Assembly (NCBI RefSeq): GCF_002865605.1
Contig: NZ_CP025583.1
Span: 1,344,501-1,408,500, forward strand
Direction: 5' to 3'
DNA from: Paracoccus jeotgali
Lineage (GTDB): Bacteria > Pseudomonadota > Alphaproteobacteria > Rhodobacterales > Rhodobacteraceae
Length of the DNA: 64,000 nucleotides
Every line of letters begins with the position of its first letter. Position 1 is the stretch's first letter. Below the pieces are notes generated by a model. That model searched no databases. It worked only from the letters and a program-made list of their open reading frames with translations, and was not told the DNA's origin. The position numbers were made by a program, and so were the translations under genes. This document shows, piece after piece, positions 18,182 through 25,427 of the stretch.

Positions 18182-18412
18182 TTGTCCGGAGGTGCAGCGA
18201 CCAAGAAAGCTAATCTTGCCAAGGCAGAAGCCAAGCTGCCTTAACTCCTGACGGCAGTCGTTGCGGGGCAGGAAGTGGTCATTGCATAATACGGCGTTCC
18301 GGTGGTCCGCCTTGTCTCTTTTGCAGGTTTCACCCTCCGTTCGGGCACCCTGGACGGCGTTATGGACGCAGAAACTGTCCCCGACCTCCTGGAGCCGATT
18401 AGCATGAGCTAA
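18182..18412 (+). pseudogene. Phd/YefM-type antitoxin relic with two stops
   Basis: A single frame of 77 codons reads like a type II antitoxin of the Phd/YefM family: KKANLAKAEAKLP, stop, LLTAVVAGQEVVIA, stop, YGVPVVRLV, then RSGTLDGVMDAET. The stops are TAA at 18242 (Glu in relatives) and TAA at 18287 (Arg or Lys). No frameshift is needed, so these are substitutions rather than run-length errors. A PIN-type toxin would be expected downstream. MSRL at 18417 could be its start, but the frame ends after about a dozen codons. Confidence 0.55.
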
Positions 18413-18718
18413 ACGAATGAGCCGCCTGACCTTATGCGTCCATCGGGCCTGACTGCTTCTCAGCACACTCCACCTGCGGCTTGATGGATAATTGTCGGGC
18501 ATTGACCCGCCTCCTATATCCAGCAAGCATATCCCCATGAACCTGAACCTCACGATACGCGCGATACGCTGACCTGCCGCCCGTTTGGGCGGGCACGGGA
18601 TGCTGCGCGGAGTGAGGTGGAACTTCCTCTGACATTGGTGATGCTTCTTCGCGCCTGGCGCGAAGGTATCTGCGGCCTCCCGGCACCTTCACACCTGTCG
18701 CACATCGGGAGACCCCAG
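18413..18718. other. gene-free spacer before the AAA ATPase
   Basis: No protein-like frame is visible beyond the possible toxin stub at 18417. The stretch contains the leader of the AAA ATPase, with GGGAGA at 18708..18713 as its ribosome binding site. Confidence 0.35.
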
Positions 18719-19831
18719 ATGGACCTGTTCCAGATCATGCATGTCAAATCGCCGGCGCTGAGCCCGGACCAGATCGCCGACCGGCTGTCGGCGTTTCTGC
18801 TCAGGCTGCGCCAGCAGAAGGCGCGGGCGAAAGCCGCCGCCGCAGACCTAGCTTCGCCTCAACATCATGGCGACGGGTTCTTCGGTCAGGAGGACGGGGA
18901 TGACCCCGAGCTTTCCTGGCGCGACGGGCGCCGGATCCAGCGGCGGGCGAAAAGCCTTTACGACCGACAGCTGGCGCGTTCCGGGCTCGCCCATCTGAAG
19001 CGGGAGGACCGGGACCGGTTGAAGCCGCTCGAGCCGGGGGTCCGTCTGGCGCGGATCCCCCACGAACATCGGGCGGATGAATGGGCGGCGGCGCTGCATG
19101 CCGAGATGCCGTGGATGGCGCCGGCGACGGATTTTGCCTGGAGGGCGATGCGCCGCTCGGCGCGGGCGGGCGACCGGGCGTTCCGGCTGCCGCCGGTGAT
19201 CCTTGATGGCCCGCCCGGCATCGGCAAGACGCATTGGGCGGCCCGGCTGGGGCAGCTGACCGGAACCGAAAGCACCGTCGTCGATGCGACCGGCGAGGCG
19301 GCAAGCTTTTCCGTGGTGGGCTGTCAGCGGGGCTGGTCGAACGCCCAACCGGGTCGGCTGCTGGAGCTGGTGCTTGCAAAGCGGGTCGGCAATCCGGTCA
19401 TGGTCATCGATGAACTGGACAAGGTGGGCACCCCGACGTCCAACCGCGGCGTCGCCTTTTCGCTGGCCGAGGCACTGTTGCCGCTGTTCGAGACGGCCAC
19501 GGCCGCGGTCTGGACCTGCCCGTTCTATCGGGTCCGCTTCGACATGTCCTTCGTCTCCTGGGTGCTGCTGACCAACGATGTTGCCCGGCTACCGGCGCCC
19601 CTGCTCAGCCGCTGCAGCGTGATCCGCCTGCAGGAGGTCGGGCTCGAGGACCTGCTGGGCTTTGCGGAGCGTCAGGGCGTGGCGGCGGGGTTGAGCGAGA
19701 TCTCCATCGCCGCGATCCTCGAGGCGCTGACCAGGTCGGGGGCCAAGGGCGGCGCCAGACCGAGCCTGCGCACGGTGCAGCGCATGCTGCTGCTGGCTGC
19801 GGATCTGGAGGCCCGGCCGCAGGCCATGTGA
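18719..19831 (+). CDS. AAA+ family ATPase
   Basis: A 370-residue protein. Residues 1-155 are charged and helical with no recognised domain. Then comes an AAA+ module with Walker A GPPGIGKT (164-171), Walker B VMVIDE (227-232), a sensor-1 Asn in LLTNDVARLP and an arginine-bearing stretch PLLSRCSV. The WxNAQPGRLL segment between Walker A and B recalls Lon-like ATPases, but no protease domain follows, so it probably remodels a protein or DNA partner. ATG 18719 is chosen because GGGAGA lies 6 bp upstream; the frame is open farther upstream. The gene is convergent with the SRAP gene. Confidence 0.75.
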   Translation: MDLFQIMHVKSPALSPDQIADRLSAFLLRLRQQKARAKAAAADLASPQHHGDGFFGQEDGDDPELSWRDGRRIQRRAKSLYDRQLARSGLAHLKREDRDRLKPLEPGVRLARIPHEHRADEWAAALHAEMPWMAPATDFAWRAMRRSARAGDRAFRLPPVILDGPPGIGKTHWAARLGQLTGTESTVVDATGEAASFSVVGCQRGWSNAQPGRLLELVLAKRVGNPVMVIDELDKVGTPTSNRGVAFSLAEALLPLFETATAAVWTCPFYRVRFDMSFVSWVLLTNDVARLPAPLLSRCSVIRLQEVGLEDLLGFAERQGVAAGLSEISIAAILEALTRSGAKGGARPSLRTVQRMLLLAADLEARPQAM

Positions 19832-19944
19832 GCGCGGCGGGGCGGAATGAACACAGGGACCGAGTGGCTAAATGTTTCGCTGCAATGAGCGGATAGGGCA
19901 TGGCCTTGGGGGCGCGAAGCTGCGCCATCGCTGTCGGCAAACAG

Positions 19945-19974
19945 CCAGACCCCGCGCCGCCCGGTGGGGTCTGG
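19945..19974. terminator. inverted repeat between convergent genes
   Basis: A perfect 9-bp inverted repeat, CCAGACCCC at 19945..19953 and GGGGTCTGG at 19966..19974, with a 12-nt loop. It lies between the stops of the AAA ATPase (19831) and the SRAP gene (19993). The T-richness after the stem is poor on both strands, so it is only a probable bidirectional terminator. Confidence 0.5.
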
Positions 19975-19992
19975 TTACCTTTGGATCGCTCT

Positions 19993-20634
19993 TCAGCCCG
20001 GGTCTGCCGGCTCGTCCACCTGGACCAATGCCTCATCCGGCAGCGGCCGCTGCAGCTGGCTGGCGATCTCGATGGGTGCCGACAGCCAGGTCTCCCAGTC
20101 GCGGGGATCGGTGAGGATGACCGGCATCGCCTTGGGATGCACCGCCTTCACCTCGGCGTTGGGGGCGCAGGTCAGGAAGGCATAGAGGTCATCCGTGGTT
20201 TCGCCATCCTTCACCTTGCGCAGCGAGGTCCAGTTCCGCAGTTCGATCCCGGCGAAGAACATCGACACGCCCGTCCCGGCTGCTGCGAACCACTGGTTGC
20301 CCCGGCCGCCGCCCCGCGGTTCGGCGAAAGCCGTGACCGGCACCAGGCAGCGATGCGCCGGGCCGAGCCACCGGCGCCAATGGGGGGAGGTCAGGTTGCG
20401 GACATTGGTGACGCCGGGATCGCGGGCGGTCTTCAGGACCGAGGGCGGCGACGGCATCCCCCACCGCGCCATTGCCATCTCGATCGCTTCGCCGTCATGG
20501 CGGATGATCGGGGCCGTCTGGTCTGGATAGACCTTGCCCGGTGCCAAATTGCCGAGCCGATCGGTCACGCTCAGGCCCTGGAAGAGCTGCCGCATCGCTT
20601 CCTGCGTGGTGGTCTGGCTGTAAAGATTGCACAT
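19993..20634 (-). CDS. SRAP-domain protein (abasic-site DNA-protein crosslinker)
   Basis: A 213-residue protein starting MCNLYSQTT. In this family (YedK/HMCES) Cys2 becomes the N-terminal residue and forms a covalent bond with abasic sites in single-stranded DNA. Other marks are MARWGMPSPP, NVRNLTSPHWRRWL with the conserved Asn, CLVPVTAFAEP and HPKAMPVILT with the active-site His. ATG 20634 is chosen because Cys must be residue 2; the frame is open upstream into a neighbouring small gene. SRAP genes are widespread on plasmids and islands, where they guard against damage during DNA transfer or replication. Confidence 0.85.
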   Translation of the reverse strand: MCNLYSQTTTQEAMRQLFQGLSVTDRLGNLAPGKVYPDQTAPIIRHDGEAIEMAMARWGMPSPPSVLKTARDPGVTNVRNLTSPHWRRWLGPAHRCLVPVTAFAEPRGGGRGNQWFAAAGTGVSMFFAGIELRNWTSLRKVKDGETTDDLYAFLTCAPNAEVKAVHPKAMPVILTDPRDWETWLSAPIEIASQLQRPLPDEALVQVDEPADPG

Positions 20635-20961
20635 GTTGTCTTCGTCCTCGCAGCGGCCGAACGGCAGGTAAGGGGAGGTATAGCCTGGCAGGCAGGTGCC
20701 GTCTGCCAGTTCCAGCTCGGGGAAGGCGCTCAGACAGGCACGGGCTGCCTCAGCGGCCCGGAAATAAAGCGCCACCCGGTCCCGGGTTCCACTGCGCCCG
20801 CCGCCATGCTAGGCATACTGACCGCGACCGAGTTGTGCCTCCAGCCAACGGCGCAAATCATCGCCGAGGCTGCCGAAGCCCAGCTCGGGCACGCAGATGA
20901 GCACCCGAACCGGAAAGGCCTGATCGTCCAGGCGAGACTGAGGGATGCTCCGGCGTGTCAT
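20635..20961 (-). pseudogene. small conserved-looking protein, TAG-interrupted and running into SRAP
   Basis: From ATG 20961 the frame gives MTRRSIPQSRLDDQAFPVRV, then DDLRRWLEAQLGRGQYA, and stops at TAG (20809..20811). The same frame continues sensibly as HGGGRSGTRDRVALYFR, FPELELADGT and LPFGR, and then passes without a stop into the SRAP start. A small protein of about 105 residues was probably encoded here, separate from SRAP. The TAG could derive from TGG. Its function is unknown; I have the impression of similar short proteins beside SRAP genes in related bacteria, which I cannot verify here. Confidence 0.45.
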
Positions 20962-21135
20962 GACCCGGAACGAATACAGAACCGATCGCCTGTTTCAAGA
21001 GGCTTCTGGGGAGCGCTGCCGCCTCAAGCCATATTCCTGCCATGAGGCAGCTTGGGCTTCAGCAGCATGAGCCGGCTGAGTGGCCACCTCACGCCCACGC
21101 TGCACGAGGTCACGTAGCGACGGCACCTCGCCCCT

Positions 21136-22359
21136 TCACTCCAGCGCTGCCACGACCGCGTCGAAGAACACCATCGGATCGATGGGCTCCTTCCCCTCCG
21201 GCTTCGGCTGGGCCATGTGGGTGGCGATGACGACGTTTTGGGTCGGGTTGATGTAGATGTTCTGGCCCTCGATGCCGATGGCGGCGAAAGCCTTGTCGGC
21301 GATCGAGGCTTCTGTCCATCCCGGCCACCACATCAGGCCATAGTCGATCTCGGTCCCGTCGCTCAGCGTCTGCGGCCGGCCGGCCTCTTCGGTCCAGCCC
21401 TCGGGAAGGACGCGGTTGCCGTCGATCTCGCCGCCTTCCAGGAAGAACTGCCCGAACCGCGCGAAGTCCCGCAACGTGGCGGAAAGCCCGCTGCCGCCGA
21501 TCTCGACCCCGTCCGGCGAGTCGAGCCACCAGTTGGCGTCGGCCTCCATGCCATAAGGCTTCCAGATCTTCTCAGAGAGATACTCGGCCAGGGGCTTGCC
21601 CACCGCACCGCGCACGATCTCGCCCAGCACCTGGGTTTCGCCGGTCGAGTAGGTGTGCGCCGATCCCGGCTCGCTGGCCCGCGGCAGGGCCGCCATCACC
21701 TTCATCGCCGCGCCCGGCTGTTGCGCGATCTGGGCGCGCAGCAGGTCGCGACGGTCCGACTGCGGGTCGGTGTAGGTCTCGTTCCATTGCACACCGGACG
21801 CCATCAGCAGGATGTCGTGGATGCTGACCCCGTCATAGGCGCTGCCCTTCAGGCTGGGGACGTAGTCGACGACCATGTCATCGAGACTGGCAATGTGGCC
21901 GTCCTGGACCGCGGCACCGACAAGCGTGGAGGTGATGGATTTCGCCACGGACATCGACATCCATCGGGTCTCGGGCCGGTTGCCGCGCTGGTAGGTCTCG
22001 TAGACGACCTCACCGTCCTTGAGCACGATCAGGCCGGCTACATTGTCGAGGGCGAGGAAGTCGTAAAGATCGTAGCCTTTGCCGTCGATCTCGAAGGAGA
22101 CCATCGACGGCAGGTCCTGCGGCGCCTCGGGCAGCGGGCTCGGGTTGTCGCCCGCCTCGATGACGCGCACCGGAAACAGCCGGTCGATGTTGCGGAAGGT
22201 GCTGACCGCGAGATCCGGCGTCAGATGCCCATCATAGATCTGCTCGACCGTGCCGATCGGCTCGTCGGCATGCGGATAATCCTGCGCCCTCGCCAGCCCC
22301 GGCACCGTCAGCGCCAGCAGCGACACCGCCAGCAACTGCGCTTTTCCCGATTTCAGCAT
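21136..22359 (-). CDS. serine hydrolase, class C beta-lactamase fold (NylB-like)
   Basis: A 407-residue secreted protein with a signal peptide ending LARAQ (about residue 26). The catalytic SxxK is SVAK (137-140), preceded by RWMSM as in 6-aminohexanoate-dimer hydrolases. TYSTGE near residue 240 fits the second motif. Members cleave amides or esters and include esterases and oligomer hydrolases; antibiotic hydrolysis is not implied. No partner genes are adjacent. ATG 22359 is preceded by AGGGAGAT. Confidence 0.85.
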   Translation of the reverse strand: MLKSGKAQLLAVSLLALTVPGLARAQDYPHADEPIGTVEQIYDGHLTPDLAVSTFRNIDRLFPVRVIEAGDNPSPLPEAPQDLPSMVSFEIDGKGYDLYDFLALDNVAGLIVLKDGEVVYETYQRGNRPETRWMSMSVAKSITSTLVGAAVQDGHIASLDDMVVDYVPSLKGSAYDGVSIHDILLMASGVQWNETYTDPQSDRRDLLRAQIAQQPGAAMKVMAALPRASEPGSAHTYSTGETQVLGEIVRGAVGKPLAEYLSEKIWKPYGMEADANWWLDSPDGVEIGGSGLSATLRDFARFGQFFLEGGEIDGNRVLPEGWTEEAGRPQTLSDGTEIDYGLMWWPGWTEASIADKAFAAIGIEGQNIYINPTQNVVIATHMAQPKPEGKEPIDPMVFFDAVVAALE

Positions 22360-22488
22360 TCCGATCTCCCTCTCGCATTTCCTTGCCCCGCATGGTCGCC
22401 TTCACAGCGCCGATCTGCCGCGGAGATGACTTCCAAGGCAGGATAGCCCCCGTCGGTGAAAGTCGGAATAGCTACCGGTGCGAGAATT

Positions 22489-22497
22489 GTGGATAAC
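22489..22497 (-). promoter_or_regulatory. perfect DnaA-box consensus
   Basis: On the minus strand this reads TTATCCACA, the high-affinity DnaA-box sequence. Extended to GGGTTATCCACA (22489..22500) it recurs on the plus strand at 29401..29412. It stands 29 bp left of the GTTAC repeat array, which makes a replication role worth testing. Confidence 0.5.
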
Positions 22498-22525
22498 CCG
22501 AGTTTCAATCGCATTCTTCACGGCT

Positions 22526-22768
22526 GTTACAGGCTGTTACGGGGGCTGTAACGTTTTTTACTAGTGAAATCAACGATGTTACAGGTGTTACGCCTGTTAC
22601 GCGAAAATGAGTGTATATGTGTGCCTGCATGCCTGCATGTGCGCGCGCGTATACGTGCATGTGATATATGCGCAAATATGCGTAACAGCGTAACATCTGC
22701 AAAAATTATCATCTAGATCAGTGCATTAGACTGTTACAGCTCCTGTAACACCACTGTAACGCTGTAAC
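22526..22768. repeat. array of twelve GTTAC/GTAAC motifs in near-mirror order
   Basis: GTTAC occurs at 22526, 22536, 22578, 22587, 22596 and 22733; the complement GTAAC at 22548, 22682, 22690, 22745, 22756 and 22764. Left of the middle five of six are forward; right of it five of six are reversed. On each side one forward and one reversed copy are separated by exactly 7 bp (22536..22552 and 22733..22749). Most are part of a longer TGTTAC(A/G). No gene fits the stretch. It looks like binding sites for a dimeric protein, as in an origin, a partition site or a strongly controlled promoter. Confidence 0.7.
22634..22663. repeat. 30-nt alternating purine-pyrimidine tract
   Basis: Thirty bases alternate strictly between pyrimidine and purine, including a CGCGCGCG core and TATACGTGCA. 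Such tracts can adopt left-handed DNA under negative supercoiling. It sits at the centre of the GTTAC array, between the mostly forward and mostly reversed halves. Confidence 0.6.
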
Positions 22769-22961
22769 AGCCCGAAAAGCCGTTGACAGACTAGGTCGCC
22801 GTCCCGCTGCGGCGCTTTCGGCGGTCTCTTTGGACTTCAATGAGAACCTCTCATGGGCAGGCGTGAGAGCCTCTCTCCAGCGCAAGATCCTCAAGAATAA
22901 GTTTCGCCGCCAAGATCTTGCAAAAACTTTGCGTAATACCCGAATCACCTCGGATCGGCGG

Positions 22962-23005
22962 TTGACAGTGGTTTTTAGGAATGTCAAGATGTCCACACTT
23001 TGGAC
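22962..23005 (+). promoter_or_regulatory. candidate promoter with overlapping operator
   Basis: TTGACA at 22962..22967 is followed after 17 bp by CAAGAT, a weak -10 element. Directly after it stands a perfect inverted repeat, GTCCA (22991..22995) and TGGAC (23001..23005), around the start point. It would drive the small gene at 23073. Confidence 0.4.
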
Positions 23006-23072
23006 GAGCCCGGCAGGAGTTTGCACCTCCCACCAGGCTCTGACCACAAATCGATCTGTTAGGAGACCGATC

Positions 23073-23591
23073 ATGGCTGATGCCACGCTTACCACGCATT
23101 CTTGCGTGACGAAAACCCTGCCGTTTGCGCAGACCCCCATCACCTTTCTTTTTTCGCACATGCTTGCGGCGCTGACCACGCATCTGGTGGCCGAGCGCGG
23201 GTGCCCGACTGACCTGGAGGTTGGTGAGCAGCAGGCCTGGCAGCAGGAGGCCATCCTCGCCCACGCCCGCTTGCTCGGGCTGCTGGCCGAGATCGCGCGG
23301 ACGGCGCCGGCCTCGGCCCACGAGATCCTGCTCCAGCGCATGGCGGCGGTTCTGGAGGGGCTGATCTCCTCGGAGGAGCCGGGCTGTGATGCGGAAGATG
23401 CCCTGTTGTTTTGTGTGCCTCCGTCCGGCGCGGGAATGGCGGGCGTGGCGGCACTGCCCCGTCGTGCCGCGCGCGGCATCGACCTGATGGCCGCACTGCC
23501 CTGCTACCGGCAGCGCGTCGCGCGCCTGCGGGCCGTGGCAAGCGCTGACATCGCCGCCGCGTCCGGCCCGGTGTCGGCGGAAGCCGCCTGA
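23073..23591 (+). CDS. hypothetical protein of the island
   Basis: A 172-residue protein starting at ATG 23073, with AGGAGA 7 bp upstream. The frame is open farther upstream, but that part overlaps the promoter-like sequence. It is mostly helical: a central stretch (HMLAALTTHLVAERG, QQEAILAHARLLGLLAEIAR) and a C-terminal part with RRAARGIDLMAALP. I do not recognise a family. Its place just after the GTTAC array and before a nuclease-like gene suggests a role in the same module, but that is inference. Confidence 0.6.
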   Translation: MADATLTTHSCVTKTLPFAQTPITFLFSHMLAALTTHLVAERGCPTDLEVGEQQAWQQEAILAHARLLGLLAEIARTAPASAHEILLQRMAAVLEGLISSEEPGCDAEDALLFCVPPSGAGMAGVAALPRRAARGIDLMAALPCYRQRVARLRAVASADIAAASGPVSAEAA

Positions 23592-23826
23592 TCCTCCCCT
23601 GACAGCATCGCCGATCTGCCCGGGCGCTTCCTCGGGCTGATCCCGCATGTCCCGTGCCCCGGTCTCCGCTCTGACCGGACGTCCAGTCCTGTGGGATCGG
23701 GGATCGGCACGGGACGCTGTCGCCTGTCCTGCGAGGGGGCGCCATGTTCTGCCACCATTCCAGCCGCACATCGCGGCCCGCATCTCGTCCGCGTGCCGGC
23801 GTTGCCGCACTTGGGCTCCTGCGCTG

Positions 23827-24345
23827 ATGGGCCGCCAGTTGACCCTGCCGGGCTCTCACCTGTGGGACGGCGGTCCCGACACCGGGCATGACCCGCTCAG
23901 GGCCTATCCCGAGGTCGAGCCGAACGTGATATCCAAACGCGCAAGGGAGATCGGACTGTCCGGAGAACTCCTGGTCATGTCGAAGCTGATCCGCATCGGC
24001 TTCACCGTCCTGCAGCCGCCCGATCATCTGCACCATGATCTGATGATGGTCTGGCAGAACCGTTTGCTGCGCGTGCAGGTCAAGGCCACGACCCGGCCCT
24101 ATAAGGGCGCCTATCGCTTCACCATGTCCAAGGGCTACCGCAACAACCCCCTGGGCACCCGCCCTTACGAGAGATGCGACTACGACCTCGCGGCTCTCGT
24201 CATCCTGCCCGAGGAATGCGTCTTCTTCACCGCAGAGCGCCGCGAGCGGCACTGTCTTCCTGTCAGTGTGATCGCGCAGCTGCGGGCGCATCCCACTCAC
24301 AGCCTCTTCGAAGCACTCTCGGAGCTTCGCCAGACCCCGTCGTGA
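23827..24345 (+). CDS. PD-(D/E)XK nuclease-like protein
   Basis: A 172-residue protein with the order of residues expected of a PD-(D/E)XK fold: GLSGELLVMSKLIRIGF with Glu47, HHDLM with Asp71, then LRVQVKATT with a Q-x-K pair (84-86), and DYDLAALVIL after it. Stand-alone proteins of this type include intron-associated and resolvase-like endonucleases. ATG 23827 is used because the upstream open part is chance-like. No methylase or specificity gene is adjacent, so this is not evidently a restriction enzyme. It lies just left of the ATCAATGCATC array. Confidence 0.6.
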   Translation: MGRQLTLPGSHLWDGGPDTGHDPLRAYPEVEPNVISKRAREIGLSGELLVMSKLIRIGFTVLQPPDHLHHDLMMVWQNRLLRVQVKATTRPYKGAYRFTMSKGYRNNPLGTRPYERCDYDLAALVILPEECVFFTAERRERHCLPVSVIAQLRAHPTHSLFEALSELRQTPS

Positions 24346-24493
24346 GGCAGACGGCCTGCCTCACGCCCGCCCGCACCAATCCTGCGGACCATCTGTGGGG
24401 ACCGCAGGGGGGCCAGGAACGGCACCTGCCGGGCTCGGCGAAGGCCTGCGATGGGGCGGGCGCGATGGCTCTCCCGGTGGTATTGGTGATACC

Positions 24494-24628
24494 ATCAATG
24501 CATCGGTAATTAATCGGGAATGCATCATCAATGCATCATCAATGCATCGTTAATATTTCACGTATCGTAAACAAATCAGATTTATTTACGATACCATCAA
24601 TGCATCAAAAACGTATCGGCAATGTATC
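24494..24628. repeat. ATCAATGCATC iteron-like array with inverted repeat
   Basis: The 11-mer ATCAATGCATC is exact at 24494, 24527, 24538 and 24596. Near copies occur at 24518 (GAATGCATC) and 24619 (CAATGTATC). Between them lies a perfect 10-bp inverted repeat, GTATCGTAAA at 24562..24571 and TTTACGATAC at 24585..24594, with a 13-nt spacer. The stretch is far richer in A+T than its surroundings. Such layouts occur in plasmid origins and partition sites; no replication protein gene is adjacent. Confidence 0.7.
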
Positions 24629-25020
24629 AGACGCCGGCCCTCCTCCACGCGCTCGTGCCGGCATCGGCAGGCGCGAATGACCCGCTCATGGGGGGGGATC
24701 AGCCGGGCGTTGAGGAGACGATCTTAGGGCGGGATGGGGCCGCAAGGACCCTCAGTGGTCGCCTGATCCGGGCGGGGACTGCCCCCAAGAAGCGGCTCCG
24801 GTCCGCCTTCCGACAGGAGGCGAGGATGCTGGTCACCCTTCCGAGACGCTTGCTCAGGGAGACTGGCGGGACCTCAGAGATGCGGTCGTCATCGCCACGA
24901 TGGCGGCCGGCCCACACGTTCTTTCTGCGGCAAGAACCCCGACGTTCAGGAGCCTCCCCCGCCGCTTGAACCGGTGCCGCGGGCGGGACGCAGAGGCACT
25001 ATACCTTCATCGGAAATCGC

Positions 25021-25051
25021 TCCGCTGCAACTTGAGATTCAGCGGATTTTT
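25021..25051 (+). terminator. intrinsic terminator without an obvious gene
   Basis: TCCGCTG (25021..25027) and CAGCGGA (25040..25046) form a perfect 7-bp stem followed at once by TTTTT. A second small hairpin, CTCGGG/CCCGAG, follows at 25052..25070. No recognised gene on the plus strand ends just before it; the nearest is the nuclease-like gene 675 bp upstream. Confidence 0.6.
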
Positions 25052-25427
25052 CTCGGGTTTCTTCCCCGAGCTTAAAACAGTTGCCGCAAAATTTCCGGAA
25101 CAACTACTATCCTTCTATCGGAATGGACGGCTCCATCTCCAGGGTCGGCGCGGTCGAGAGGCACGGCGACCGGCGGAGCCCGACGCCCTCGAGCCGTCTG
25201 CGGCGGGCCGGTCCGAGAAGGAAAAAAGCGCATAGTCGGACGTCAGGGGCGCGGCTGGCGCGGCCCGGTGAAAGCCGCCCTCCAGTGGCACGGCCATCAT
25301 GTCTTGCCTCCCGCGGACAACTGGTCAAGACTTGCCGCATGCCGGAGACCAAGCCGGCGCGTTCGACCATGCCACCGACTTTACGGCGGCGGCCGCCATG
25401 TCCACACCAACCGTGAGGTTCATCAAC

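Larger units (their letters stand above)
24346..25427. other. long gene-poor stretch with repeat array and terminator
   Basis: Over 1 kb with no gene I can support. It holds the AT-rich ATCAATGCATC array (24494..24628) and a strong intrinsic terminator (25021..25051). A 115-codon frame (24622..24969) ends shortly before the terminator, but it has no ribosome binding site and an unconvincing composition. The last part is the leader of the iron transporter operon. Confidence 0.5.

Noticed and set aside
21136..22359. Serine hydrolase as an antibiotic-resistance beta-lactamase
   Set aside because: The motif context (RWMSMSVAK, YST) fits NylB-type amide or ester hydrolases; nothing indicates antibiotic hydrolysis.
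23827..24345. PD-(D/E)XK protein as a restriction enzyme
   Set aside because: No methyltransferase is adjacent, and the hsdM remnant 10 kb away belongs to an unrelated type I system.
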